A stretch of 64,000 nt of DNA from Blastococcus sp. (GTDB taxonomy: Bacteria; Actinomycetota; Actinomycetes; Mycobacteriales; Geodermatophilaceae): positions 1 to 64,000 of the forward strand of contig JAODNN010000024.1 in NCBI GenBank assembly GCA_025465355.1. The letters are read 5' to 3'. This document shows positions 54,634 through 63,974 of the stretch, one piece after another. A program made the position numbers and the translations under genes. The notes beneath the pieces were generated by a model. That model made no database searches. It saw nothing but the letters and a program-made list of their open reading frames with translations, and had not been told where the DNA came from. Within the stretch, counting starts at the first letter, position 1; each line of letters opens with the position of its first letter.

Positions 54634-55869
54634 TCAGATTCCTGACATGGCCAGGATGTGCAGCCCGTGGTTCTTGTCGCTGAGATAGATGTATCCGCGC
54701 GCGTCGACGAGGACGTCCTCCGACTGGGTCACCAGGCCTTGGGGCAGCAGCCCGCGGCGCTCGGTGGGGTCGTCTGGGAGGTACGACGCGATCTCCCGCG
54801 GGAGGTACTCGTCCCGGATGTCGTAGACCCGAAGTCCGGCGTTGAACCAGGTGAGGAACATCAGGTCGTCGGAGTCGAACAGGTTCGGATCCCCGTTCTG
54901 CGGGTGGTGCTGGTTGTGCGGGCCGAACCGGCCACCCCGCACCGAGAAGTTCGGGTAACCGGCGTCCCCCTCCGGCACCGGAACGGGCAGGAGCGAGACG
55001 AGGCGCGGCGTGGTCTCGTCGCTGATGTCGACGATGCCCGCGAAGTTGTACGGCTCCTGGCTGCGTTCCGCGATGGCCTCCGTGTTGACCAGCAGCAGCC
55101 GCCGCCCCGGGCGTGGAATCGCCGTGTGCATCGCGATCATGCTGCTGAACGCAGCACCGATCTCCAGCCGCGACACCTGGCGCGGCCGGGTGACGTCGGA
55201 GATGTCGAGGATCACCAGACCTGCCGCCCCGTACGGCAGGTAGGCCCGGTCGCCTTCGACGTACGCCGGGCCGTGCAGCGAGATCCGCCGATCCGGCGCG
55301 GCGCCGCCCGCGCGGGACTGCTCGGGGACGAACCACCGCCCCGCGACCTTCGGCTCGCGGGGATCCGCGATGTCGAGGATGACGTAGATGTTCCCGTCGA
55401 ATCCGTGCTGATGGGCCGCGACGTGCACGTACCGGCCACCGGTGTAGTGGTTGCGATGCACGCCGTTGTCGCCGGTGCGCCAATGGCTCAGGAGCACCGG
55501 CTCGCGCGGGTTCCGGACGTCGAAGATCCGGACGCCCTCGTCACCGGGGAGGCTCGGGTCGCCGCCCCAGGGAACGGGGATCTGCTCCATCCCCTGCACG
55601 AGCAGGCCGTCGGCCACCTGGACCTGCCAGGTGGCCGTGTGCTCGGGGCCCTCGATCGCGGCCACGAGCTGCGGCCGGGCCGGGTCGGTCACCTCGATCA
55701 CCGAGATGCGCGGCTCCCAGAAGTGGGTGGCGTAGAGGTACCAGCGGTCCTCCACCACCTGCATCGCCAGCTTGAAGACCGGGCTGCCGGCGACATCGGT
55801 GTAGGCGACGAGGTCGATCCCGCGCGCGCGGTGACCGGGGGCAGAGACTCCCCCGGTCACCGCGGTCAC
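54634..55869 (-). CDS. LVIVD-repeat beta-propeller protein (second of pair)
   Basis: The 411-aa protein is built of repeats around 'VxDIxDPxxP' strands (ISVIEVTDPARPQLV, VRIFDVRNPREPVLL, VILDIADPREPKVAG, LVILDISDVTRP), the LVIVD/WD-like propeller pattern. It contains many His (GVHRNHYTGGRYVHVAAHQH, FGPHNQHHPQNGD). There is no signal peptide or lipobox. It starts on GTGA overlapping the previous stop, the fifth coupled gene of the ABC importer operon. It may be an enzyme for the imported compound; the reaction is unknown. Confidence 0.75.
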   Translation of the reverse strand: MTAVTGGVSAPGHRARGIDLVAYTDVAGSPVFKLAMQVVEDRWYLYATHFWEPRISVIEVTDPARPQLVAAIEGPEHTATWQVQVADGLLVQGMEQIPVPWGGDPSLPGDEGVRIFDVRNPREPVLLSHWRTGDNGVHRNHYTGGRYVHVAAHQHGFDGNIYVILDIADPREPKVAGRWFVPEQSRAGGAAPDRRISLHGPAYVEGDRAYLPYGAAGLVILDISDVTRPRQVSRLEIGAAFSSMIAMHTAIPRPGRRLLLVNTEAIAERSQEPYNFAGIVDISDETTPRLVSLLPVPVPEGDAGYPNFSVRGGRFGPHNQHHPQNGDPNLFDSDDLMFLTWFNAGLRVYDIRDEYLPREIASYLPDDPTERRGLLPQGLVTQSEDVLVDARGYIYLSDKNHGLHILAMSGI

Positions 55870-57047
55870 AGTGCCGCCTCCGTCATGAGAACGGCCAGAC
55901 CGTCGTCGGGCTCCAGGCAGGCGACACCGCCGGAGACCCGATCGGTGACCCACACCAGCCCGTCCCTGTCGACGAACAGGTCGTTCGCCTGGGCCGCCGC
56001 CTGTCCCTCGGGCACCGTCGACACCCAGTGACCGACCTCCAGGACGTTCTCCGGGTCGGCCAGGTCGTAGACCCGCACCCCCGCGTTGAAGTACGTCGCG
56101 AACAGCAGCCGTTCGCTGCGGTAGGACCCGGCCCGGTTCTCATGGAGGTTGTGCGGGCCGAACCGGAGCTCCTGCCGGCCGTACTGCTCCCCCGGGCCCG
56201 GGAACTGCGACACGTAGCGCGCTTTCTGCCCCGAGACGTCGAGGACGTGGATGAACAGCTCGCGTGCGCCGGGGCCGTCCTTCTGCTGCTCGTCCGTCGC
56301 CACCACCAGCCCCCGTCCGCTGAGCGGGAGACAGGTATGGGTGGCGTCTCCGCCCCAGGTCAGGTGGTCGACCTGCTTCGGGTTCGCCAGGTCCGACACG
56401 TCCAGGACGACGAGGTTCGCGTCGTCGTAGCCGAGGTACGCCCGGTCGCCGTCGACCAGGGCGTGGTGCGCGGCGTATCGCTTGCCCGCAGGCCAGGTCG
56501 GCTGCTCGCCGCCCTCGAGCCACTGGCCCGGCCACCACCACTTGCCGACCGGAACGGGGTTGGTCGGGTCGGCCATGTCGACGACCACCCAGATCCGGTC
56601 GTTGAAACCGGGCGGCGTCGCGGACATGTGCGCGTACCGGCCCCCCTCCCAGACGATCCGGTGGACTCCCCGGCCGCCACACTCCCAGAAGCCGATCTGC
56701 TTCGGGTCGTACGGATCTTCCAGGGAGTAGACCGCCAGCCCGGCCGACCAGGGACCCTGCGGCCCCGGCGGACGGAGCGGGAACCCCTCGTGATTGACGA
56801 GGAGCAACCCGTCGGCGATCTGGACCTTGTGGGAGTGGGTGTTCGCCGGCGCGTCCCACTGGCGGACCAGGCGGGGACGAGCCGGGTCGGACACGTCCAG
56901 GATCGACGTGCCCGCACCCGTGGTGCCGTTGTGGGCGACGTAGAGGACGTCGCCCTCGCGGAGCACCTGCATCCCGTCCCCGCGGCCGCCGAGGTCGTGC
57001 TGGGACAGCAGTCGCAGCCCGTCGGCGGAGGCAGTTCCTACGGTCAC
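55866..57047 (-). CDS. LVIVD-repeat beta-propeller protein (first of pair)
   Basis: The 393-aa paralogue of the next gene has repeats such as TSILDVSDPARPRLVRQW, IWVVVDMADPTNPVPVGKW and LVVLDVSDLANPKQVD. His pairs occur at equivalent places (NTHSHKV, RYAAHHALV, FGPHNLHEN), reminiscent of metal sites in selenium-binding/carotenoid-oxygenase-type propellers, though that is a resemblance only. Its GTG start overlaps the binding-protein stop (GTGA). Two adjacent propellers from a duplication may form a heteromer. Confidence 0.75.
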   Translation of the reverse strand: MTVGTASADGLRLLSQHDLGGRGDGMQVLREGDVLYVAHNGTTGAGTSILDVSDPARPRLVRQWDAPANTHSHKVQIADGLLLVNHEGFPLRPPGPQGPWSAGLAVYSLEDPYDPKQIGFWECGGRGVHRIVWEGGRYAHMSATPPGFNDRIWVVVDMADPTNPVPVGKWWWPGQWLEGGEQPTWPAGKRYAAHHALVDGDRAYLGYDDANLVVLDVSDLANPKQVDHLTWGGDATHTCLPLSGRGLVVATDEQQKDGPGARELFIHVLDVSGQKARYVSQFPGPGEQYGRQELRFGPHNLHENRAGSYRSERLLFATYFNAGVRVYDLADPENVLEVGHWVSTVPEGQAAAQANDLFVDRDGLVWVTDRVSGGVACLEPDDGLAVLMTEAAL

Positions 57048-58129
57048 TTGACGTCCGTGAAGGCCGGGCGGAGCGGGAGACCCAGCGCCTTCTGGGCCCG
57101 CCACAGCGGCACCAGGTTCGTGTACTTGCGCCAGTCGGTGCCCGCGGGGATGACCTTCAGGTCGATCTGGGTCTTGATGAAATCGTCCATCTCGGAGACC
57201 TCGAAGCCGCCGTCACCGGTGTGGTAATCGGCAGCGTTCTCGTGCTGGTACGCGTCCTTGTACTCCTGCGGGACCTTGAACCCCTTGTCCTCCACGAGCT
57301 TCAGTACCGCGTCCTTGTTGGCGGTGTCGTTGATGTACTTACGGGCCTTGAGCGTGGCGGTCAGGAAGGCGGCGACGGTCTCGGGACTCTCCTTGAGCAA
57401 CTTGCCGACGGACCACCCGTTCTGCGGGACCTGGGCGACCTCCTCGAACAGGAACTTGCCGCCCGCGGCTTCCAGGAGGGAGCGGTGGCGCAGCTGGAGG
57501 GACGCGCCGTCGACGGTGCCGGCGATGACGGACTGGAGCCGCTCGTTGGACTGGCCACCGGTGCTGACCAGTTTGACGTCCTTGTCGGGATTGATGCCGT
57601 TGTCGGTCAGCAGCTTGCGGATCAGGAAGTCGTTGCGCGAACCGAACTGACCGCCGGTGATCGTCTTGCCCTTGAGGTCCGCGGCGGTGTTGATGCCGGC
57701 GCGGACGCCGAGGATGTTCGCCTCGCCACCGAGGTAGGTGCTGAGGAACGTGACGTCACCGGCGCCCTTGGCCGCCGCGGCGATGGCTGTGTCGGTGTCG
57801 TAGAGCGCGAAGTCCAGCGAGCCCCCGATCAGCGCAGGGAGCGGGTCCTCGATGGTCTTGATGTCGACCTTCTTGATGCCGACCTCGTCGAAGTAACCCT
57901 TCTGCTGGGCCACCAGGATGTCCTCGTGGAAGAGGTAGTAGGGGTTGTCGACGCCGACGACCAGGTTCGGCTGGACCTTGGACTTGTCGATCTCGCCGCT
58001 GATGCCCGCCTCGCTGGACGGCTTGGTGGGCGCCGCGCCCGTCGTGCCTGAGCCCTTGGACCCGCAGGCGGCCAGAGCGGGGAGCATGACCATGACGGCC
58101 ACACCCGTCAGCAATCGATTGCGGAACAT
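57044..58129 (-). CDS. ABC importer substrate-binding lipoprotein (SsuA/NMT1 type)
   Basis: The 361-aa protein has a lipoprotein signal with lipobox LAAC (Cys22) and an SsuA/TauA-type periplasmic-binding fold (PYYLFHEDILVAQQKGYFDEVGIKK, TGGQFGSRNDFLIRKLL). The family binds sulfonates, pyrimidine precursors, riboflavin or other small organics, so the ligand is open. It is third in the operon, after ATPase and permease. Confidence 0.87.
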   Translation of the reverse strand: MFRNRLLTGVAVMVMLPALAACGSKGSGTTGAAPTKPSSEAGISGEIDKSKVQPNLVVGVDNPYYLFHEDILVAQQKGYFDEVGIKKVDIKTIEDPLPALIGGSLDFALYDTDTAIAAAAKGAGDVTFLSTYLGGEANILGVRAGINTAADLKGKTITGGQFGSRNDFLIRKLLTDNGINPDKDVKLVSTGGQSNERLQSVIAGTVDGASLQLRHRSLLEAAGGKFLFEEVAQVPQNGWSVGKLLKESPETVAAFLTATLKARKYINDTANKDAVLKLVEDKGFKVPQEYKDAYQHENAADYHTGDGGFEVSEMDDFIKTQIDLKVIPAGTDWRKYTNLVPLWRAQKALGLPLRPAFTDVK

Positions 58130-58224
58130 GGATTCCTCTTCCTCGTGGTCGAACCGGATGCGGGGTGTCCGACCGGATCCGGGCGCCTTCTGGCAGGCCC
58201 GGATCCGGGAGAGCGGGGGGTGGG

Positions 58225-59094
58225 TCAGGCGGCCACGTCACGCCAGGGGGCGACGCGCCGTTCCAGCCAGCGCATCAACTGCACCAGCGCCACGGACATC
58301 ACGGCGAGGATCAGCAGCGTGGCGTAGAGCATCGGCGCATCGAACTGGTCACCCGCGCGGTCCAGCAGGAAGCCCAGACCTGAACCGCCTCCGCCCAGCA
58401 GCTCGCCGATGAGCATCCCGACCAGGCCGCGGGCGATGCCCTGGTTGATGCCCGAGATCACGAACGGCAGCGTGAAAGGGAGGATGATCTTGGTGTACAT
58501 CTGACCCCTGCCGGCACCGAACACCCGGCCCGCACGCAGCAGGGACGGGTCGACGGTCTTCACGCCAGCCATGCAGTTGACCATGATGGGGAAGACCGCG
58601 GACAAGACGATGATCGTCAGCTGCATCCCGTTGCCGAAGCCGAGCATGAGGATCAGCAGCGGGATGAGTGCGACGCGCGGAAGCGACGTCATCGCCCACA
58701 CGTAGGGGCTCAGGATCAGATCGGCGGTCCTGCTGGCCCCCATGAACAAGCCGACCGGGATGCCGATGGCCGCTGAGATCAGCAGGCCGATCAGCAGGTT
58801 CGAGAGGCTGTGGCCGAGCTGCGGGGCGATGACACCGTCGCGGAAGCCCGTGTACATCGCTTCGAACGTTGCGCTGATCCGGGGGAAGAACAGCGGGTTC
58901 AGCACCTCGGCCCGGGCCACGACCTCCCAGATCACGAAGAAGATGCCGAGATTCACGACGGTGATGGCGGTGTTGCGGAACGGCGCGAAGCGCGAGACCT
59001 GCAGCTCCTCGACGACCTTGCCACCGCCGATCTGCCGGGCCGCCGGGTCGGTCGTGGTGGCACTCGTGCTGGATGTCGTCGTCATCGGATTCAC
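58225..59094 (-). CDS. ABC importer permease (SsuC/TauC type)
   Basis: The 289-aa protein has six hydrophobic helices and the permease loop LLRAGRVFGAGRGQMYTKIILPFTLP. Its GTG start overlaps the ATPase stop (GTGA), with AGGAAG just before. It forms the membrane channel with the SsuB-like ATPase. Confidence 0.88.
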   Translation of the reverse strand: MNPMTTTSSTSATTTDPAARQIGGGKVVEELQVSRFAPFRNTAITVVNLGIFFVIWEVVARAEVLNPLFFPRISATFEAMYTGFRDGVIAPQLGHSLSNLLIGLLISAAIGIPVGLFMGASRTADLILSPYVWAMTSLPRVALIPLLILMLGFGNGMQLTIIVLSAVFPIMVNCMAGVKTVDPSLLRAGRVFGAGRGQMYTKIILPFTLPFVISGINQGIARGLVGMLIGELLGGGGSGLGFLLDRAGDQFDAPMLYATLLILAVMSVALVQLMRWLERRVAPWRDVAA

Positions 59095-59990
59095 TTCGCT
59101 TCCTGCGCGCCCAGCGCCTCGTCCTGGAGCAGGGACCAGATGTGCTCGCGCAGCTCGGCGAACCGCAGCGAGCCCTTCGCGTCACCCGTCAAACGGGGGC
59201 GGGGAAGGTCGACATCGACGACCTCCTTGATCGTGCCCGGCCGGTTCGAGATGACCACGACGCGGTCGCCGAGCATGACGGCCTCGTCGATCGAGTGGGT
59301 GATGAAGACAACGGTCTGCCGGGTCTGGGCGATGATCCGCTCGAATTCGGCCTGCATGGCCTCGCGGGTCATCGCGTCGACGGCGCCGAACGGCTCGTCC
59401 ATCAGCAGGATGTCCGGCTTGGTCACCAGCGCCCGGGCGATGCCGACGCGCTGGCGCATCCCCCCGGAGAGCTCGTGCGGATACGCCTTCTCGAAGCCGG
59501 TGAGCCCGACGAGGCTCAACGCCTCGGCCACGCGGGCGGCCTGTTCGCTCTTGCTCGGCTTGTTGCGGCGGTTCTCCATCGCGAACAGCACGTTGCGCTC
59601 CACCGTCCGCCAGGGCAGCAGCGCGTAGTCCTGGAAGACCATCGCGCGGTCGCTGCCCGTTCCGCGGACCGGCTGCCCGTCGACCTCAACCGTGCCCTCG
59701 AGCGGCCGGACGAAGCCGGCCACCATGTTGATGAAGGTGCTCTTGCCGCATCCGGACGGACCCACGATGGCCAGGAACTCACCGCGCTGGATCTCCAGCG
59801 AGACGTCGCGCAGCGCGATGAGCCTCGTCTTCGTGCGGCGGTTCTCGTAGCCGGCTGTGACCGAACGGGCGACGATCACGGGGTCCGACGCGGGACCAGG
59901 GGCGACGCTCGAGCGGCCTCCCCCGGATCCGCCCTCGGCGCCCGAATGGGAGGCGATCTGGAGCTGTGCGCCAGCCGCGGTGTGAGCCAT
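59091..59990 (-). CDS. ABC importer ATPase (SsuB/TauB type)
   Basis: The 299-aa protein has Walker A GPSGCGKST, signature LSGGMRQRVGIARA, Walker B ILLMDEPFGAVDA and His switch FITHSIDEA. It has an N-terminal tail of ~38 Gly/Ser-rich residues before the domain. It is the first gene of the operon; GGAGCGAAGG precedes the ATG and a clear promoter with operator lies upstream. Confidence 0.9.
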   Translation of the reverse strand: MAHTAAGAQLQIASHSGAEGGSGGGRSSVAPGPASDPVIVARSVTAGYENRRTKTRLIALRDVSLEIQRGEFLAIVGPSGCGKSTFINMVAGFVRPLEGTVEVDGQPVRGTGSDRAMVFQDYALLPWRTVERNVLFAMENRRNKPSKSEQAARVAEALSLVGLTGFEKAYPHELSGGMRQRVGIARALVTKPDILLMDEPFGAVDAMTREAMQAEFERIIAQTRQTVVFITHSIDEAVMLGDRVVVISNRPGTIKEVVDVDLPRPRLTGDAKGSLRFAELREHIWSLLQDEALGAQEAK

Positions 59991-60026
59991 GCCTTCGCTC
60001 CTGCGTTGGTCCTGCCGGATGAGACT

Positions 60027-60072
60027 GCAAACGATTGCCCGGATGTTATGGGCAGCATCACAATGAGGTCAA
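60027..60072 (-). promoter_or_regulatory. Promoter with LacI-type operator for the ABC/LVIVD operon
   Basis: On the minus strand TTGACC (60072-60067) and TAACAT (60048-60043) are 18 bases apart. GCAAACGATTGC (60027-60038), a near-perfect inverted repeat with the central CG typical of LacI-family operators, covers the expected start of transcription. No LacI-type gene is in the window. Confidence 0.65.
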
Positions 60073-60188
60073 TCACCTGTTTCCACCTGGTGCAGGCCCT
60101 ACCAGGGGAAACGTCCAGAAGCGCTGCACGATTGGGCCCGAGCGGCTGCTCACCGTGTCACAGGAGTCGCCCCAGCAGCCCCACGTGT

Positions 60189-60202
60189 CACAAACGTTTG
60201 CG
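60189..60202. promoter_or_regulatory. Second LacI-type operator-like palindrome
   Basis: CACAAACGTTTGCG holds the perfect palindrome CAAACGTTTG with a central CG. It is about 160 bases upstream of the operator at 60027 and shares its half-site CAAAC, so the two may be looped by one repressor. Confidence 0.5.
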
Positions 60203-60224
60203 TAGCAACTCTGCGCCCGGACCG

Positions 60225-60932
60225 TCAGACGGGCGCCCTGGCCGGGACGGGAGCCCCGCGCCCATGGGCGGCCCCCACCGAGGTGACGGTGAGGACGACG
60301 ACCGCTGCCAGCAGCAGGCCGGCGGCGACGTGCCAGGCCACGAGGGCGGCGCCGACGCCTGCCCCGGCCAGGATGAGCGCCACCGCGGCTGCGCGGCGTC
60401 CGCTGCCGCCGCCCCTGCCGCTGCCGAGAACGGAGTCGGCGGCGAGGCCGGTGAGGGTGGACGTGACGACCACGGTGGTCACGTCCTTGACCGCGAGGAA
60501 GCGCGCGGTCGCCGCCTGCACCCCCATGACCCCGCCCACGAGGGTGGTCACGGCGAGCGCCACGGCGTGCGGCGGGTCCTGTTCCGCCACGAGGAGAACG
60601 CCGACGAGCGCCAGCATGATCAGGCCTACGACGCCGAAGAGCAGGGTGGTCGCGGTTGACCAGCCCGGCCGGGCGCGCTTGAGCACCCGGCCGCCGGCGG
60701 CAGCCCCGGCCATGAAGCCCAGCAGCGCGAGGAGGGGGCCGACGACCGGCAGACCGTCGGCCCCGACCAGCGCCATGCCGAGGATCACGACATTGCCGGT
60801 CATGTTGCCGGTGAAGACGCGGTCGAGACCCAGGTAGCCGACTGCGTCGACGATCCCCGTCCCGAAGGTCAGAAGCAGCATGAGCACCAGGTTCAGGCGG
60901 TCGGCCGGCACGGCCGACAGTCGATTCAGCAC
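60225..60932 (-). CDS. DUF1275 (YoaK-type) membrane protein
   Basis: The 235-aa protein has six to seven hydrophobic helices and the family motif GIVDAVGYLGLDRVFTGNMTGNVVILGMAL. YoaK/DUF1275 proteins are common inner-membrane proteins of unknown function. The GTG start has no strong ribosome site. It is transcribed toward the ABC operon, with the two operator-like palindromes between them. Confidence 0.83.
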   Translation of the reverse strand: MLNRLSAVPADRLNLVLMLLLTFGTGIVDAVGYLGLDRVFTGNMTGNVVILGMALVGADGLPVVGPLLALLGFMAGAAAGGRVLKRARPGWSTATTLLFGVVGLIMLALVGVLLVAEQDPPHAVALAVTTLVGGVMGVQAATARFLAVKDVTTVVVTSTLTGLAADSVLGSGRGGGSGRRAAAVALILAGAGVGAALVAWHVAAGLLLAAVVVLTVTSVGAAHGRGAPVPARAPV

Positions 60933-61109
60933 GACGTGATCATGGCCGCTGCTCGTTCGGCCGACGGGCAGGACGCGTCGGAGGCGCTCCGTTGCGGGTG
61001 GCCCGCAGCAGGGTGGCGGGGTGCTTCCGGATTCACCCGATCCGGCGGTTCGACGGGCCGTTTGCGCCGGTCAGGACTGAAGCACCGTTCTGCTTGGTAC
61101 TCCCCCGAC

Positions 61110-62798
61110 GTGGCTTCCTCCCTCAACGCCGGGCACGCGGTCCGTTATGCGGCCCTCGGCCGCCTACTCCTCAAGCACCGGGGTGCGTCGCTCAGCGGAA
61201 TGGGAGCCACCTCGGATCTGGACCTGGATCTGGACGGGTTCGCACCCGACGGGAGTGCCGCCACCGAGGAGGATGCGGGCCGGCTCGTCGACGAGCTCAT
61301 CCGGATGGGACCGACCTTCATCAAGCTGGGCCAGCTCCTGTCCACCCGATCGGATCTGCTGCCTCCGGTCTACCTCGACGCGCTGTCCCGTCTTCGGGAC
61401 GACGTGGAGCCGATGGAACCAGGCGTTGCCGAACGGGTGGTCGAGGACGAGCTGGGCGTGCGGATCTCCAAGGCATTCGCCGGCTTCGAGCCCGATCCCA
61501 TCGGGTCCGCCTCCCTGGGGCAGGTTCACCGAGCGATGCTGCGGGACGGGCGGCGGGTGGCGGTCAAGGTGCAGCGCCCGGGCGTTCGCCGTCGGGCACT
61601 CGAGGACATGGAGGTCATCGCCGAGCTGGCCGAATTCCTGGACAACCACTCCGAGAAGGCCGCACGCCTGGGCTTCGGCTCCATGGTCGAGGAGTTCCGG
61701 GGCTCTCTGCTGGGCGAACTCGACTACCGCCGGGAGGCCGACAACCTGAAGGTGCTCGGCGAGATCCTCGCCGACTCCGAGCGGATCATCGTCCCGCAAC
61801 CAGTGGAGGACTACACGACCTCACGGGTGCTGACCATGGACTACGTGGACGGGCGGAGCATCGACTCGCTCAGCCCGATCCGGCGGACGGAGCTCGACAG
61901 CGCGGACCTGGCCGATCAGCTGGTCGGCGCCTACCTGAAGCAGGTACTGGTGCACGGCTTCTTCCACGCCGATCCGCATCCAGGGAACGTCCTGCTGACA
62001 CGGGATCACCGCTTGGCCCTGATCGATCTCGGGATGGTCGCCAAGCTGTCACCGGAGACCCAGGAACAGCTGTTGCGGCTGCTGCTCGCCATGTCCTCGG
62101 GGGATTCCTCGGACACAGCCGACGCCCTGGAACGCCTCGGTGACCGCCTCGAGGGGTACGACCCCGACGGGATGCGAGCCCGGGTGGCCGACCTGCTGCT
62201 GCGTCACGGAAGTGCCTCCGTCGGCCAGCTGGCCGCCGGCCGAACCCTGGCCGAGCTTGCCGTGGCCGCCTCGTCATGTGGGCTCCGCCCCGGCGCCGGA
62301 CTGAGCATGCTGGCCAAGGCGCTCCTCAACCTCGACCAGGTGGCCCGCACCCTGGATCCCGATATCCGGATCGACACGATCGTCGAGTCGCACGCGGCCG
62401 CCGTGATGCGCCAACGCATGCTCGAGACGGCCCGCCCGGCCAAGGTGATGCGCTCGGCACTGGATGCCGCCGCATTCGCCGAGCAACTGCCGAACCGCCT
62501 GAACAAGGTGTTGGAGTCCCTCGCGGAGGGGCGGATCACTCTTCATCTCGAGGGCCTGGATGAAGGCGCGGTCATCCGTGGCGCTCAGAAGATGGCCAAC
62601 CGGGTGGCCGCCGGCGTGATGATCGCGGCATTCGTCATCACCGCCGCGCTGTTCTCCTCGGCCCCGCACGGCAGGACCGTCTGGGGTTATCCCGTCCTGA
62701 CCATCGTCTTCCTCGGCCTGGCAGCCCTCACCGCCGCCTGGGTCGCGATCGGCATGGTGAAGCGCGATCTGCCGCAACGGCGAACCGGTCGTCGGTAA
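61110..62798 (+). CDS. AarF/UbiB (ADCK)-family atypical kinase
   Basis: The 562-aa protein has the ADCK motifs: KxGQ in TFIKLGQLLSTR, ATP-binding VAVKVQRPG, catalytic FFHADPHPGNVLL and metal-binding LIDLGMVAKL. Two hydrophobic helices close the C-terminus (about residues 510-550). UbiB-type proteins support quinone synthesis or lipid handling as atypical kinases/ATPases; actinobacteria use menaquinone, so its exact role is open. The GTG at 61110 is a best guess; the frame stays open upstream but without family-like residues. Confidence 0.83.
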   Translation: MASSLNAGHAVRYAALGRLLLKHRGASLSGMGATSDLDLDLDGFAPDGSAATEEDAGRLVDELIRMGPTFIKLGQLLSTRSDLLPPVYLDALSRLRDDVEPMEPGVAERVVEDELGVRISKAFAGFEPDPIGSASLGQVHRAMLRDGRRVAVKVQRPGVRRRALEDMEVIAELAEFLDNHSEKAARLGFGSMVEEFRGSLLGELDYRREADNLKVLGEILADSERIIVPQPVEDYTTSRVLTMDYVDGRSIDSLSPIRRTELDSADLADQLVGAYLKQVLVHGFFHADPHPGNVLLTRDHRLALIDLGMVAKLSPETQEQLLRLLLAMSSGDSSDTADALERLGDRLEGYDPDGMRARVADLLLRHGSASVGQLAAGRTLAELAVAASSCGLRPGAGLSMLAKALLNLDQVARTLDPDIRIDTIVESHAAAVMRQRMLETARPAKVMRSALDAAAFAEQLPNRLNKVLESLAEGRITLHLEGLDEGAVIRGAQKMANRVAAGVMIAAFVITAALFSSAPHGRTVWGYPVLTIVFLGLAALTAAWVAIGMVKRDLPQRRTGRR

Positions 62799-62811
62799 AC
62801 CGAAAACCAAA

Positions 62812-62887
62812 CCGGTCGACTGACCGGCACCCCGGCAGGTCATGGGCCAAGGAGTCCCGTCACGGCCCGCCGGGCCGGACGGCGGGC
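62812..62887 (+). terminator. Two hairpins after the AarF gene
   Basis: CCGGTC/GACCGG (62812-62827, loop GACT) lies 14 bases after the stop codon. A longer 8-bp stem, GCCCGCCG/CGGCGGGC, lies at 62865-62887 with a seven-base loop. Neither has a T-tract. The 380-base gap to 63178 has no supported gene. Confidence 0.45.
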
Positions 62888-63178
62888 ACATCTCGTCTGC
62901 TCGGGACGATGCGCCGCTGCCGTGAGCGGGGGAAGACTGTCGTCGTCGGGCGACCACCGGCGTCAGCCGGAACGGGCAGCACCGAGCAGGACCGTCCGCA
63001 GGGGGGTCGGAGCCATGCCAGCGCCCGCACCGCCGCGCGACGTCGCCGTCCTGGCCCGGCTGATCAGGCCGCGCCGTCGCCCGACACGACGACCTCCGGT
63101 CCGCCTGACCGCCCCGCAACCGCACTCCGAGCCGGCCCACCCGCCCCGAGGGAACCATCCGAAGGAGAGGAACACACG

Positions 63179-63856
63179 ATGCCCACGACCAGGCCCACGA
63201 CCAGGCCCACGACCAGGCTCACGACCACGCCCGGCACGACAGTCCCTGAGTCCCTGCCGATCCTCAGCAGGGGCAAGCACCGGCGCACAGGGCACGGAGC
63301 GTGCTTCATGGAGTACACATCGGTGCTGGCCGGAGAACCCTTCTCCGACTCCCCGCGTTGCGTCGACCGGGAACTGGCGATCGTCCTGCGACGCGCCAAC
63401 GACTCCATGACCGACGCCGAACGCGGCGCCCTGGTACCGCTTCTGGGGCGCGCGATCGGGCTGGTCGCTCCCAGTCCGCACAGCGAGCGCCCCCCTGGCT
63501 GGCACCCCTTCCGGATTCGCCTGCGGTACACCGAGCAGGACCGCGACGCCGTCGCCGTCACCAGGCAACTGCACCGCTCGGTGGCCGAGCGGTTGATCGC
63601 GGCCGTCGGCCCGCCACCGTCTGCCGCGGCGCGGCTCTGGCACGAACGGCACCCCCGCGTGAGCGAGCTGTTCATCGACCTGATGAATGAGCCCACCACG
63701 GTCAGCCAGGACGGAGAGTTCACCGGCCGGCTGGTGGAGCGTCTGGCCCTCCTGCACCAGTGCTACGAGGAGGCCATGGACGAACTCGGCCTGCGGTCCC
63801 GGAGCACGCCCGAGCGCACGCCTTCTGTCGCGGCGTCGTGTGTCCCGGCTTCCTGA
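63179..63856 (+). CDS. Conserved-looking hypothetical protein, 225 aa, with N-terminal Thr-Arg-Pro repeats
   Basis: The ATG follows GAAGGAGAGG. The N-terminus is a low-complexity TTRPTTRPTTR stretch, followed by ILSRGKHRRTGHGACFMEYTSVLAGEPFSDSPRCVDREL, a well-ordered region rich in conserved-type residues (Gly-His-Gly-Ala-Cys) that recalls small actinobacterial proteins of unknown function. The rest is helical (SVAERLIAAVG, RLVERLALLHQCYEEAMDEL). No catalytic family is recognised. It stands alone at the right end of the window. Confidence 0.6.
   Translation: MPTTRPTTRPTTRLTTTPGTTVPESLPILSRGKHRRTGHGACFMEYTSVLAGEPFSDSPRCVDRELAIVLRRANDSMTDAERGALVPLLGRAIGLVAPSPHSERPPGWHPFRIRLRYTEQDRDAVAVTRQLHRSVAERLIAAVGPPPSAAARLWHERHPRVSELFIDLMNEPTTVSQDGEFTGRLVERLALLHQCYEEAMDELGLRSRSTPERTPSVAASCVPAS
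63182..63217 (+). repeat. Three tandem copies of a 12-base coding repeat
   Basis: CCCACGACCAGG occurs three times in a row just after the start codon, and a fourth decayed copy (CTCACGACCACG) follows. It encodes the Pro-Thr-Thr-Arg repeats at the N-terminus of the 225-aa protein. Copy number may vary by slippage without breaking the frame. Confidence 0.75.
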
Positions 63857-63974
63857 CCGCTCGGAGGGGCCGCCCTGCCACGTCGATCTTCTTCGAGACC
63901 ACAGGTGTGATCACCAGCCGCGGATGATTCAGGGCGTCAGGTCAGGCGCAGGCGGGGCCTGGTCCCGACCGGGT

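Noticed and set aside
62909-63178. A 90-codon upstream extension of the last protein
   Set aside because: The extension is Arg/Pro-rich with poor coding bias, and GAAGGAGAGG directly before 63179 marks the start.
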